The notes beneath the pieces were generated by a model. It saw only the letters and a list, made by a program, of their open reading frames with translations, made no database searches and was not told where the DNA came from. Of a stretch of DNA of 64,000 nt, positions 1 to 10,357 are shown piece after piece (within the stretch, counting starts at the first letter, position 1; each line of letters begins with the position of its first letter). This stretch comes from Hygrophila difformis (Eukaryota > Streptophyta > Magnoliopsida > Lamiales > Acanthaceae): contig JAOANR010000014.1 of the NCBI GenBank assembly GCA_030278955.1, forward strand, positions 17,610,068 through 17,674,067. The letters are read 5' to 3'. The position numbers were made by a program, and so were the translations under genes.

Positions 1-817
1 GTATGAGATATAGAGCCTACACTCTCGAGAATATCCACATGGATTTTCCGAGGCTCCGGAGTGGTACTGGGTATGGCTGATACGGTTGCGGCCGCCGGGC
101 TACCGGCTAGACTTGTTGAGATTGCGATGCAATCGTGAAATACTTGAAATACTAAATCTGGGATGTAATGGGGAAATTAAATTAAATTAAATTAAATTAT
201 GTTTTGTTGTCCAATTAAATGCTTTATTTAAATTATGGCTTTTATTTTTAAACTGTGTGAAATGTGTTGTTAAATAAAGCCCCGAAATAAATTATGCAAT
301 TGGATAGTTGTTTAGATTAAACTGAATTATTATGTTTATTATCATGCTTTTGTTAAGTACTAAATTAATGGCTTTTAAACCCTATGATCATGCATGTGTT
401 AACTTACTCAGCAAGTTGTGCTGACCAAACCATTTCTTTTTATTTTCTTTTCTTACAGAGTATGTAGAGTGAACATGAGCACTTCATGCATGGGAACTTT
501 ATCTTTGGGAAAATATTATTTTGTTTTTAAATTCGTAACTAGACTACATTATGAACGGGCCTGTTTAACCCGTGTTTTGGCCATGTCGGCCCTATTTACA
601 TTTTCCGCTGCAATACTATACTTAAATATTATTTCCGCTGCGCTATGATATTATTATTTTCGAACTATATTGTATGGGCTGTTTTGAATGCTTTAAATGT
701 TTTAAATACTGCAATACCTAGCCTTGCATCTCTTTAGTAAGCCGGAGAAACCGTGTCTTACTAGAGAGGTGTGGCGGTTACATTCCGACCTGGGTTATCA
801 AAAACCGGGGTGTTACA
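1..817 (+). mobile_element. LTR remnant, probably Ty3/Gypsy (Tekay/Del-like), truncated by the window edge
   Basis: No long coding frame. The stretch around 402-425 (lactcagcaagttgtgctgac type wording) resembles the conserved part of Del/Tekay LTRs from memory, and the stretch ends with GGGGTGTTACA at 807-817, a common end of such LTRs. The left end is outside the window, so neither the second LTR nor the internal region can be seen. The small ORF at 418-648 has no recognisable domain and is probably spurious. Family assignment is inference. Confidence 0.4.
173..199. repeat. (AAATT)n microsatellite
   Basis: About five tandem copies of AAATT inside the putative LTR. Confidence 0.85.
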
Positions 818-999
818 ATTTTGGTAAATTTTGAAACTTAAAAGGACCAAAATATTAATTTTTCCCTACTATAATCTATCTACTGCTCCTATTATTTTAG
901 ATTATATGAATTTCCACTATTCTCTCATTTGATATTTTAATTATTTTTACTTAACATAAATGATATAATTTGAATTTATAGCACAACATGCAAACTATA

Positions 1000-2072
1000 A
1001 CCCCCCCATGTATTCATGGCAGTAGTGTCGATGGTTGGCGGTGGAATAATGCGGGAGATGGGGTATATTCAGCCCAAGCAGGATATAAATTCCTCCTACG
1101 TACTCACAATAGGATGACTGGTTGGAGTTGGTTATGGTCAACGTCCTTTCCAGAGAAAATTTGTATCCTTCTATGGGTGCCTTGTAATATTCTCAGATAT
1201 CAACGTAATTTGACTGTTTCTCCTTTGTGTTCGATATGTGGTGTTGAAGATGAAGATTGGAGTCATTGTTTTTTTTTTATTGTCAATGGGTTCAACCTGT
1301 ATGGTCATCTCTCAATGTGAATGTTCCTGCTGATCTTCGAAATATGCAGGTGGGATTCATTAGAGCATGGTTGCTTAGCATGTTTGACATGCATGGCAGC
1401 CGCTTCATTGCGGGAATATGGATAGTATGGAGGGAGCGAAATGCCATAATATTCCAAGGTGCTTCCACTGCGATTAACTCCATTATCAGGAGTATTGAAC
1501 ACCTTCATGAAGAGATGCAGGCTGCTAAACCGTCTTCACCTGCGAGATCAGAAGCTGGTAGAATGGTTCGCTGGAATATGGGAACGACTATGGGAACTAT
1601 TCTCCATTCTGATGGTGCGTGCTTGGAAGGGCAAAAAAGAGCTGGCTTTGGTGTTGTTCTTCGCCAAAGCACAGGACAATGGATCGGCTCTATTTCTGGT
1701 TTTTTAGGGCCCGTCTCAGTTGTACAAGCAGAGCTTGCAGGGATATTATATGGCCTAAAACTCGCCAGGGATCATGGCATTCTCCAAATATGTTGTTTCT
1801 GTGACTCGCAAGAAGCCTTGCGGCTACTCTCGGCTCCAATAAATAACCTACATTACTGCTCATCATATGTTAGGCGGATTTCGGATTTGCGCGCGAGCTT
1901 CCAAATCTGTATGTTTCATCATATCCTACGGGAAGGAAATACTGTTGCCGACTACCTGGCTAAGATAGGGGCGAATGACCAACAATTTTTCACTACCTGG
2001 GCATTCCCTCCGGATCAGATTAAGCCTCTCCTTGCGGCGGACGCGGCAGGGACTTGGTTTCTCCATCGCTAA
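1000..2072 (+). pseudogene. LINE ORF2 C-terminal remnant: zinc-binding (zf-RVT) plus RNase H-like domain, frameshifted
   Basis: The first part, read to about 1275, has the reverse-transcriptase zinc-binding pattern (C-x2-C then H-x-C in CSICGVEDEDWSHC). The rest is in another frame, to the stop at 2070-2072, and has an RNase H-like fold of the plant LINE type: SDGACL near 1608, AELAGI, CDSQEAL, and GNTVADYLAKIG near the C-terminus. The frame change falls at the ten-T run 1269-1278, so an indel in that homopolymer probably broke the gene. The first ATG lies inside the duplicated target site and is not a real start. The RT catalytic part is missing. In an intact LINE this region would degrade the RNA strand during reverse transcription; here it is inactive debris. 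Confidence 0.8.
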
Positions 2073-2149
2073 GATCCTATTTTGGTGTTCTTTATGATAT
2101 ATTTTGTATGTATACCACTCTAGCGGGAATAGGCTGTCCAACAAAAAAA
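1000..2149 (+). mobile_element. 5'-truncated LINE insertion with 12-bp target-site duplication and A-tail
   Basis: The sequence ATGCAAACTATA occurs at 988-999 and again at 2150-2161, bracketing this block. The block ends in an A-run (2143-2149), as expected for target-primed reverse transcription of a non-LTR retrotransposon. Only the 3' part of a LINE ORF2 is present (zinc-binding and RNase H regions); the endonuclease and reverse transcriptase are absent, which is the usual 5' truncation. Confidence 0.85.
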
Positions 2150-2333
2150 ATGCAAACTATATGGGTACGTTTGGTACGATGTATTAGAGTGTATTAGGCC
2201 GTATAGTATTAATTTTCTATACTAAAATAATACTATCCTGTGTTTGGTGTTTTCAAGAGGTGTAAATGTATTATTTTTATGAGTGATTTGATGTATTATT
2301 TAATACATGGTGAAAGGGTGGTTTTATGATGTA

Positions 2334-2593
2334 CTTCCTCCGTTTTTGAAATGTTGTAACATTTGAAAATTGGGTACTGTTCACACAGATACTTTGGTTT
2401 AAAGTTTTATTATAGTTATACAAGTTAAAATATAGTTAAGTGAGATCTTGTTGGATTCGTCTCGTCGAGTAGTTTTTAAATATCGAACTTTTAGAATTTT
2501 TAATTGTACCGAACTTGAGTTATTAATGGTTTAAAATATGCATTAGACTGCGTGCAGTGTGGGTCCGTTTCAATTTTTAGAAAATGAAGGGAG
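2334..2593. mobile_element. Stowaway-like MITE (Tc1/mariner)
   Basis: Flanked by TA on both sides (2332-2333 and 2594-2595). The left end CTTCCTCCGTTTTTGAAATG mirrors the right end near 2570-2593. No coding capacity. Same subfamily as the element at 39431-39691 (shared GAGATCTTGTTGGATTCGTC). Confidence 0.8.
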
Positions 2594-2659
2594 TATTAAT
2601 TTTTATTCATTATTTTTTTTTCCTTATTCATCTCACAACTATTAAATATTATCTTTTAC

Positions 2660-2846
2660 TCCCTCCGTCCCATTAGTAACATTTTGTTACCGTTGGACAT
2701 GGAAATTAAGATACACTTGATTTGTGTATATGATGGGGTTCACATAGTTATTAGAGGGAAAAATTATTTCTATTTATAGGAAAAAAACATTTGTGATGGG
2801 ATATCCAAAAATAATAAGTAGGACATTTCAGTTGGGACAGAGGGAG
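2660..2846. mobile_element. Stowaway-like MITE
   Basis: Left end CTCCCTCCGTCCC after TA; right end GGGACAGAGGGAG. The right flank reads CATA instead of a clean TA, so one target copy has mutated. Non-coding. Confidence 0.7.
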
Positions 2847-3131
2847 CATATATTATTTATTAATATATTAACTATTTTTTAAATTATTTAATTATTATTT
2901 TCAAAATATTATTGATTAATATATTAATTATTTTTGATTTTATTTAAAAATAATTTATTTTTAATATATTATTTATTATTTATTAATAATTAGAAAACTA
3001 GTTTTTTTTAATTGTTTAAAACATAATACATCATGATGTAATACAACATCAAACACTGTGTATAACATTAATTTAATGCAATACATCATAATCCAATTCA
3101 CCCACCTTAAATAATACAATACAGTGTATGA

Positions 3132-3655
3132 TCTTTTTTTTTTTTGGATGAGCCATAAGGCCAGGAAAGTACACACAAGCAAACTAAAAGGAAAGAAAAT
3201 TAAACAAAAAGAAGGAAACAGGGGAAGGAGACAGAAACACAAGAAAAGGAAACACAACACACCAAGAAACTAGGATCTAGGGAAGCAAACGTCTAACGCT
3301 TCCGTTTCCCAAAACAACGAATTAAATCCGGCGAAAATGCCCAAGTGGTGAAAAATCCTCTATCACCGTGCCATGCTTTGCCAATCCATCCGTCACCTTA
3401 TTTCCCTTGCTCGAGACATAAGGAAACAAATCCCACCCGTGTATCCTCAACATCTCTTTCAACATTCTTCTCATAGTATCCCAACAAATCCCCACAAGTA
3501 ATTCCTTCATCATTCCTGTCGTCAATAACCCCATAGCACCACCCACAATCCACGAAAGCAAGTTAAAATTTTTAAATTTTGTATAATCCATAAACAATGG
3601 TAAATGAAAGCACGGTACCCGACACAATCTGTCCGACTCCAAATGAATCAGAAGA
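3132..3655 (-). mobile_element. LINE 3' fragment, reverse orientation
   Basis: A T-run at 3134-3145 is the A-tail read in reverse. On the minus strand the frame 3642-3322 ends in GNKVTDGLAKHG, the C-terminal signature of the RNase H-like domain of plant LINEs. Only the last ~100 residues and the 3' untranslated part remain. The 5' edge near 3655 is approximate and I found no convincing target duplication. Confidence 0.6.
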
Positions 3656-3823
3656 ATGATTTGGAAGATATTTCGTGAAGAATATTATGTGCGTGTGCGA
3701 TGGGAGAGTGTTTTATGTGAGTGAAGAATATATGATGGAAAAATTATTTTTTGTAATGAGAAAAATGTATTGTGTGATATATGTACATTCACACCACCAT
3801 GTAGTGAATTAATGTAGTAAGTA

Positions 3824-4081
3824 CTTCCTCCATTCCTAAATAAATGCTACGGACCCACATTTCATGCGATCCAATACACATTTTTAACCCGTAATAACTC
3901 AAATTCCATACAAGTAAAAAATATGAAAATTTGATATTCTAAATCTATGTGATTAGACGAACCCAACAAGATCCCACTTGATTATATTTTATCTTATATA
4001 ATTGTATGAAAAAGTCGAGTCAAACTACTCAATGAACAATGATAAAAGTCAAAACGCGCAAATAAAAACGAACGAAGGTAG
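3824..4081. mobile_element. Stowaway-like MITE
   Basis: TA at 3822-3823 and 4082-4083. The left end CTTCCTCCATTCCTAAATAA matches the right end in inverted form. Non-coding. Its right edge is also the left flank of the large hAT shell. Confidence 0.7.
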
Positions 4082-4260
4082 TATATAGCAAGGTTATTAA
4101 AATCTAGATTTAAATCTTAGGATCTTACGATCCTACGATCCCACAAATCCAAAACGATCAAGATCTGTATGAGATCTAAATTAGGGTGGGATCTGGATAA
4201 GATCTATAGGATCTATACAAGATCTTAAGATCTTTGAACGATCCGATCCCACTCCCTCTT

Positions 4261-4606
4261 ATTTTTCATCTCATTTTTTCATTTTTCAGTCCTCCATTAT
4301 TTTCCAAAATCCAGATCTAGGGATTTTTGTTTGCATCTCCATCTTACTCGCATCCCCTTCATCTTCCTCTTGGAATTCATCTTCTTGTTGTTGACGTCAC
4401 CGTCAATCCCCCTTCTCTTCCTATCGTCGTCCTCGCATCCCCTTCCTCTTTCTACCGCCGCCCTTGTCGTAGCATCCCTTTCCAGCAGCACTGCTGATGG
4501 AGATCTTAGTCCTAAACCTCTAGCCCAGATGATGGGGGACTATAGAGTCCCGCCAGTGACCGTTCATGAGCTCAAACTAGAAAGACCTCATTCAATAGAA
4601 GAACTC
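4261..4606 (+). other. Unrecognised sequence inside the hAT shell, with a 92-codon ORF
   Basis: An open frame 4331-4609 begins with a hydrophobic Leu/Ser/Pro-rich stretch (about residues 8-50) and then has DLSPKPLAQMMGDYRVPP. It is cut by the start of the LTR at 4607. I do not recognise it. It could be a captured host-gene fragment or chance. Confidence 0.2.
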
Positions 4607-4912
4607 TGATAATGGCCAAAAATGACCATTATTTTCAATCCATTTCCGTGTCTTAAACGGGCATTTGATCGCATTCCGGTCTTACATTAAGTAAGAAAGC
4701 AGTCGAATTGGACTGATTTATGCATAATTGTAAAAATAATAAGCTGGTGTGAAAAAGACATAAATATGTAATTTTATTACATATTTATGTTAGAAAAATC
4801 CAAAAACATGAGAAAAAGAAAAGGAAACAAAAAGATGGGAAAAAGATAGAAAAGCCCACAAAAAGAATACTTTTGGCCCATCTGGCCCAATCCAGCAGGC
4901 CCAGGAAGACTG

Positions 4913-5187
4913 TTGTCGCGGAAGCCCCTTGGCGCGATGCATGATTCCGCGACAAAGGAACACTCCGCGACCAAGTAGCCCAGATAAAGAAGAGACCAGC
5001 CAGAGCCCCTTGGCGCGATACCTTTGTCGCGATGTGCTGTTCCGCGACAAAGGTCCATTCCGCGACCAAGGTACATTTTTTGAGACACAAGACCCAGTCG
5101 AGAAGCTTTGCCACATGCAGTGTGTTCCGCGACCAAACTTGGTGCTCCGAGACAAAGCTGTGATGTGTGTGATGTCTTGAGACACAA
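4913..5187. repeat. Palindrome array A (CCGCGAC / GTCGCGG half-sites)
   Basis: Two clear units (4913-4975 and 5009-5070) and one decayed unit (about 5080-5187). Each has two forward half-sites (TTGTCGCGG or TTGGCGCGA) followed by two reverse half-sites (CCGCGACAAA or CCGCGACCAA). Unit spacing is about 96 bp. The array ends about 40 bp before the LTR TATA box. Confidence 0.85.
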
Positions 5188-5201
5188 TGGGCTCAAATCA
5201 A

Positions 5202-5235
5202 GGCCCATGAGCTTAGGGTTTCCCCTCTATAAATA
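5202..5235 (+). promoter_or_regulatory. LTR promoter core: GGCCCA, AGGGTT box and TATAAATA
   Basis: GGCCCA at 5202-5207 (site II-like), AGGGTT at 5215-5220 (telo-box-like) and TATAAATA at 5228-5235, just downstream of palindrome array A. Transcription would start about 30 bp further on, defining the U3/R boundary. Promoter function is inferred from motif order. Confidence 0.55.
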
Positions 5236-5860
5236 TGAGGTGTTTCCTTTGAGCTAAAGGTTGGAAGAATTTTAGAAAAACTACACCTTCTTGAAGACAA
5301 GTTGGGGAGTTCAGTAGTTTAGTGTAGTTTAGGGTAGTTAGTTAGGTTTTCTTTTGTATTATTTAATTCATGCACTAGTTAGATATAGTTTACTGCACTT
5401 CGGTTAGATAGCCAGTTTTTATACCTTGTTTTCGTTCAAAAACTTTTGTTTAAAGGTTTGTGGTACTCAAACCATGAGTATGAACAACACCATTTAATAA
5501 AATGGGAAAACATTCTCCATTTGTGTCCCAAAATCATGAAATGGGTTTCACACCCCATGGATCTTTACTGTTTTCATTTTCCTTGGGTCATTTGACCCCT
5601 GTTTTTGCATTTTAATGTCGCTGCTTGGTGACTTTCTCTTGGGATAATATTGCATGTTTATGGATGATTAAGCTTAGATTAGGGTTTCTTAAGTTTTAAG
5701 TTTGCTTTATTTATATTTTGTGCAAGCATGTTCTAGCTAGATTCAAATTCTGTTTTGTTATTTTGAGCTTAGTTTAGCTTTTGAATCTGAAATGGGTGAG
5801 ATCACACATAATGCATGCCACTGTTCCACTTACTTTTCTGACATATGTACTGAACACACC

Positions 5861-6330
5861 TTTGTCGCGGAACAACCCTTGTCGCGGAACCACGTTCCGC
5901 GACAAAATGACACTTTGGCGACAAAGGTGCCAAAGGACATTTGTTGACCATTATTTTAAAACCCTTGGTCGCGAAACAACCCTTGGCGCGGAACCACGTT
6001 CCGCGACAAAATCTTGATTAGCGACCAAGGACCCAAATGCTTGTGATTTTATTCTGGAAGGGCTTTGTCGCGAAGCAACCTTGTCGCGGAACCACGTTCC
6101 GCGCCAAACTTCTTGTTCCGCGACAGGAATTATGCCTTGTCCAACTTTCTACCTTTTTGTCGCTATGCCCTTGTCGCGGAACCACGTTCCGCGACAAAAA
6201 TCTTCTTTACTTAGCGACAAAACAAACCCTAAACTTTCAAAATCCCATTTCTCTTATTTCCCACCCCTTTGTCGCGAAACCTTTGTCGCGGAGTCACGCT
6301 CCGCGACACAAACTCTGCATCGCGACAAAG
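5861..6330. repeat. Palindrome array B in the LTR
   Basis: Five units starting near 5861, 5965, 6064, 6156 and 6268 (spacing about 92-112 bp). Each is a nested palindrome: forward, forward, reverse, reverse. The inner pair is the near-perfect CGCGGAACCACGTTCCGCG. The outer arms are more decayed (GGCGACAAAG, GCGACCAAGG). No TATA box stands out directly downstream. Confidence 0.85.
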
Positions 6331-8830
6331 TGGCACCTTTTTCTTTGCCAATTCCCATTCTCCATTTCACTCCATTAATTAATTGGACCTTTATATTAAT
6401 ATTTTGAGGTTGAAATCCAATGATCTTAACCCATGATCAATTTGATATAAAGAACTTTGTTCAATTCCCTATTAAAAGATTCTTCTACAAATGATTAAAC
6501 TCTAATGATCTAAGTATATAATCCGGACTGTAATTAATTAAGTAATTATGGAATGAGTGATTATTTAGACCATGAAGAGTAACTATGGAATGATTTCCAT
6601 ACCTTGCATGAGAAACCAATGTCTCTCATGCAAGAAGACCCAAAAATATTTTTCTTTTATTTATTTTGTCTTTTCCCGTGTTGTGTGAAACAACTAATAA
6701 GGAATATATCAGATTAATGTTGGCGGGTATTCCCATATGGATAACTAGCTCGTGATCTGTATGTTAATTATTAGATGTTATTTTGCATGGTCCGGATAGT
6801 GGTCGGTGGACGCCTTGGCGGTTCGTCCATCCGGGATTATAATAGCTGCTCAGCTAACTCCTATCCGGATACAGTTTTATTTTCTTTATCTTAATTTCAA
6901 ACCCGAATTTTGAGCTGTAATAGTGTCAAATGATGTCGATCAACATTGCTTGAATAGTATTACAGCAAGAAAACATGTAGGTTTTTCTCTCGTTTCACAG
7001 ATAGTAGGAGTCTTGATGATAGCGATCACTGTTGTTAAGATTCTTCTGCTATCTAAAATCTTTCCATCTGGAACAATTGGGGACTGGACAGCAGATGTTT
7101 GCAGTCCAGATCACCCCAGTTGTTTCTGGCAACCTCTTTAGCCAAGATTCTTCTCATCTCCGGCTATTTCATCTGTGTGTCAACTGCTGTCTAAACCTAC
7201 CTTATATTTTGGGTTATTTTATTTTACCCTTCTCTATAAAATTATGCATGATATTATTATGTAGATATTGTGGTCGATGTTATTTTGGGATCCTTCCCTT
7301 GGACATAGAAGTCTTGATTTAAATCAGATGTTTCATAATAAATTTCCAACAAAAATTCCTTTATAAAATCCGGATCTGAGTAAGGGATAAATTCGACAGT
7401 TATGACTAATTCACATCCGACTGGGGGTTGATTTTGGGAAACTAGAAGCAGAGTCAGCGATTAGGTCTCACCTAGACTGAAAGGGTCTGTGTTCTTATTG
7501 AGAGTCTAGTACCTGAGAGGGAATGATTTTCAGATTTGTTATTTTCCCAAAATTGCTGCTTGTTGGAAATCTTGTATTAAATGTTGCACTGGGTTAGATT
7601 CCACTTGGATTCCGATAAGGTGTGACAGTTAATACTAGAGGAACAACATTCGGGCCTTGGTTATTTTTTAAGGTAGGGTTGAGTATTCTTTCAACTGCTA
7701 TCTTCTTCTGCCAAAGCCTATTTTTGAGTCCCGAGTGAGTGCATCCGGAACGAACTAATTTTATTAGTTCGTTTCATTAGTTTGTATCTCATAACAACCC
7801 GAAGGGAAGTGAGCACTGTAAGCGGTTCACTGAGAATAGGGAATTCTTGATCCACATCCGGTCATCCTGACTGGGGGCTTTCTTTTACTACCAGGGTCAA
7901 ACTTTCAGAAACCTCCGAGTGATAGGACTTTAAATGCTTTCTTTACTGCTTTCTTTTAACTGCTTCCTTTAGAGGTCACTCGGTTGTATTGAGAGTTGCG
8001 TAACTGCTACTAGGACTGAGAGTTAAGGGATAGTTCAGGGCTTAATTAGACTCTTTGGGCGTGACATGGGGGAATGATAACAGTACTTGGCACCTCAATA
8101 AATGATTTGTCAGGTGTTGCTTGTCCACCACGGATAATTAACATACCTTAGCAATGCATTGCGAGGGTGGTTATGCGTCTGTGGAATCTTAGAATTTATT
8201 TTCTTAAGAGCATGTAAACTCTTACTATAAGTACCTGTCTGTTAAAGGGAACATGGTACAGAGAGCATGAGAATTAGCTAACTGAACGGATTATCCCAAG
8301 CTAAGATCTGTGTATTAAAATGGAAGTTTAACTGTGTTTCATCTGAATCTTGTCCAATCTTTATTCTTTTCTTCCTGTCCCTTCTGTCTCATTTAAATCT
8401 GCTTTCATAGAATAATCTTAACCGCTTTCTTAGATTAATTTTATTGCTTCCTTAGATTAAATTTAATTCGCTTTCTAGAATACTTTTATCTGCTTTATTT
8501 TAAATGCTTTCTTAATCTGAATTAGATTCTGTCAAGTAGTTGTTAGTCAAATCACACACTTGATTCGAGTAACCGAGTGGAAAATCTTAGTCAATGACGT
8601 GGGACCTGCTTCTATCGCACATCCTCCAGTGAACGATCCGGTCTTACTATAAATTACTGCAATTTTTGACACCGTGCGCTTTCGGGAGCACAGTTTCTTA
8701 ACTACGAGCAATAAAAAACATGACTACATATACACATATCCTTAATCACAACACCGCCATCATAAATTGGTTTCATTAAATAAAACCTAAACCAGGATCA
8801 CGACTTTTCAGAAAATACTCATGTAGTGGG

Positions 8831-8852
8831 AACTAGTCAAAAGTTTCATGGC
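8831..8852 (+). repeat. Copy of the LTR-end/primer-site junction inside the LTR
   Basis: The 22 bases here match 9131-9152 (end of the LTR plus first bases of the primer-binding site) with one mismatch, exactly 300 bp upstream. The shared core is GTCAAAAGTTTCATGGC. Confidence 0.8.
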
Positions 8853-9148
8853 AGGAAATCTTATGGCAAGGCTTGATGAGAAGTATCATGGTATATTTGC
8901 CGGGGATCCTCAGTGTGACAGGCTGAAGATCAACTTATCCCGGTTATGCCATGAGATTTGTCAGCATTTCATGACAGAGAGGACCACATTGCCATTTGAA
9001 ATTAAAGCCCCTCACATGAGCAATAAAGTGATAATCTTGACATATCCCTAAACCCTCTCCCGTAAATCATAACTCTTCTCATTTAATAAATTTAACCTGG
9101 TATAATTTTAGCAAAAGCTCGAGTTAACGAAACTTGTCAAAAGTTTCA

Positions 9149-9166
9149 TGGCGCCGTTGCCGGGGA
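9149..9166 (+). other. Primer-binding site complementary to tRNA-Asp 3' end
   Basis: TGGCGCCGTTGCCGGGGA immediately follows the LTR. Its complement ends ...CAACGGCGCCA, matching plant tRNA-Asp. Such primer sites are common in Athila/Tat-type Gypsy elements and their non-autonomous relatives. Confidence 0.85.
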
Positions 9167-9674
9167 GGATGCAGCGTCATTTATTAAGAGGATTACACTC
9201 CTGATTACTCTTAGCTTAGCTTAGATTAGTCTAGTTTAATGTAATATATTTAATTCAGAACAGAAAAAGTACCCTCAAGATCAATTGAACATTTAGAGTA
9301 CCAAGACTCTAAATGTGAGGATGTTGAACTGAGGAGAAAACCTAACCTAATGGGTATTTATCTGTCTTGCAGGAAATTCGGAACCAACCAAAAAGAAGAA
9401 GCAGAAAAAGCAAGGAAAACCAGGTTCTTGGTTGGGAAAATTCCACGAATCTGGGAAATTATTCTCGGAATTTAAAGAAATTTAAGATCCGGAATAAATC
9501 TTGCAGATAAATGGAACCCCAACCTAATTTTATGCAAGTAGATTATTTTAAATAATGGCCCAATGATTTGAATTTACTTGGACTGAATTCATTCAGGTCC
9601 AACTCAAATAAAACGGACGCAGGCCCAATATCACACTCAGGCCCAATCCGTTGAAAATTTGAAAATTCAAAAAG
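9167..9674 (+). other. Leader after the primer site, with hairpin and PPT-like copy 1
   Basis: Non-coding. At 9289-9316 there is a perfect 11-bp stem (ACATTTAGAGT / ACTCTAAATGT, 6-nt loop), and its right arm runs into AAATGTGAGGATGTTG at 9311-9326. That is the same 16-mer that straddles the start of the 3' LTR. The remainder is purine-rich to AT-rich with no gene. Confidence 0.6.
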
Positions 9675-10180
9675 TTTGTCGCGGACTGACCATTTTGTCG
9701 CGGAACAACGTTCCGCGACCAAGTATAACTCCGCGACAAAACACCCCTTATCGGCAACTCTTGTCTATCTTTGTCGCGGAATGACCATTTTGTCGCGGAA
9801 CAACGTTCCGCGACCAGGTGCAATTCCGCGACAAAATCTCACTCATCTCTGAACCTTTGTTTGTCTTTGTCGCGGAGTGATCATTTTGTCGCGGTGCTCA
9901 GCATCGCGCCCATGTGCAAACTCCGCGACAAAGCTATACTCATCCCTAAACCCCGCCTGTCTTTGTCGCGGAACATTTTGTCGCGGAGCATGACTCCGCG
10001 ACAGAGTTCCTATTCCGCGACACGGACACACCACTCCATTCCTTCTCGCCATTTTGTCGCAGTACACTTTGTCGCGGTGCATGACTCCGCGACAAAGTCC
10101 CACACTCCGCGACACCTCTAATGTCGCTGAGCCTGGTCGCGTAATCCTGTTCCGCGACCATGGGCTAGGGTTCCGCGACC
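9675..10180. repeat. Palindrome array C, six nested units
   Basis: Units start near 9675, 9770, 9866, 9962, 10053 and 10122 (spacing 95, 96, 96, 91 and 69 bp). Each has four half-sites in the order forward, forward, reverse, reverse, for example 9675-9741 with inner CGCGGAACAACGTTCCGCG. That makes 24 half-sites counting decayed ones. The small open frames here on both strands come from the repeats and are not real genes. Confidence 0.9.
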
Positions 10181-10198
10181 GGCCCATTACTATTTAAA
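10167..10198 (+). promoter_or_regulatory. Putative internal promoter: AGGGTT, GGCCCA, TATTTAAA
   Basis: AGGGTT at 10167-10172, GGCCCA at 10181-10186 and TATTTAAA at 10191-10198, next to the end of palindrome array C. The ATG of the spliced ORF is 160 bp downstream. The same kinds of motif (palindromes, GGCCCA, AGGGTT, TATA) make up the LTR promoter, so this looks like a second promoter built on the same plan. Confidence 0.5.
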
Positions 10199-10357
10199 CC
10201 TCTCCGCCTCCCTCTTCTTCCCCACGCATTCGGACTTAGAAAATTTTCGAAAACACTCTCGCACACACGAAATTCCTCCCGAAGCACACCACTGTGTTCT
10301 TCGCACTTTTCGAACGCCAAACCCAAGGGAAACTCTGCCCAAATTTTCATAATCCTT

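Larger units (their letters stand above)
2162..3131. other. AT-rich non-coding block with nested MITEs
   Basis: No gene. It begins with GGGTACGTTTGGTACGATG, a start typical of plant MITEs. Parts of 2170-2320 recur in inverted orientation around 3010-3130 (ACAATACAGTGTATG style), suggesting one outer MITE split by the two Stowaway-like insertions listed separately and by the LINE fragment that follows. I could not define clean outer ends. Confidence 0.35.
4607..9148 (+). mobile_element. 5' LTR (4,542 bp) of a large non-autonomous LTR retroelement
   Basis: Begins TGATAATGG and ends GTTTCA, directly followed by a tRNA-Asp primer-binding site. It is repeated at 17717-22258, exactly 13,110 bp downstream and of equal length. 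Every ORF I compared between the two copies has the same translation at that constant offset, so the copies are essentially identical and the insertion is recent. LTRs above 4 kb are typical of LARD-like and some Tat/Ogre-related plant elements. The LTR encodes no recognisable protein. It holds palindrome arrays A and B, a TATA box, and otherwise AT-rich sequence (6340-8830) in which I see no gene. The small ORFs at 5781, 6037, 6923, 7032 and 8848 are not convincing. Confidence 0.9.

Noticed and set aside
4777..5208. Several 80-143-codon ORFs on both strands over palindrome array A (and its copy at 17887-18318)
   Set aside because: Overlapping frames on both strands are expected from inverted CGCG repeats. 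The translations are low-complexity (RDK, SRN, SAT repeats) with no domain.
5861..6330. Palindrome array considered as a CRISPR array
   Set aside because: This is a plant nuclear LTR; the units are decaying palindromes with similar spacers, and there are no cas genes.
9593..10187. ORFs over array C on both strands, which might look like a repeat protein
   Set aside because: Their repetition follows the DNA palindromes, and the real start is better placed after the TATA box at 10358.
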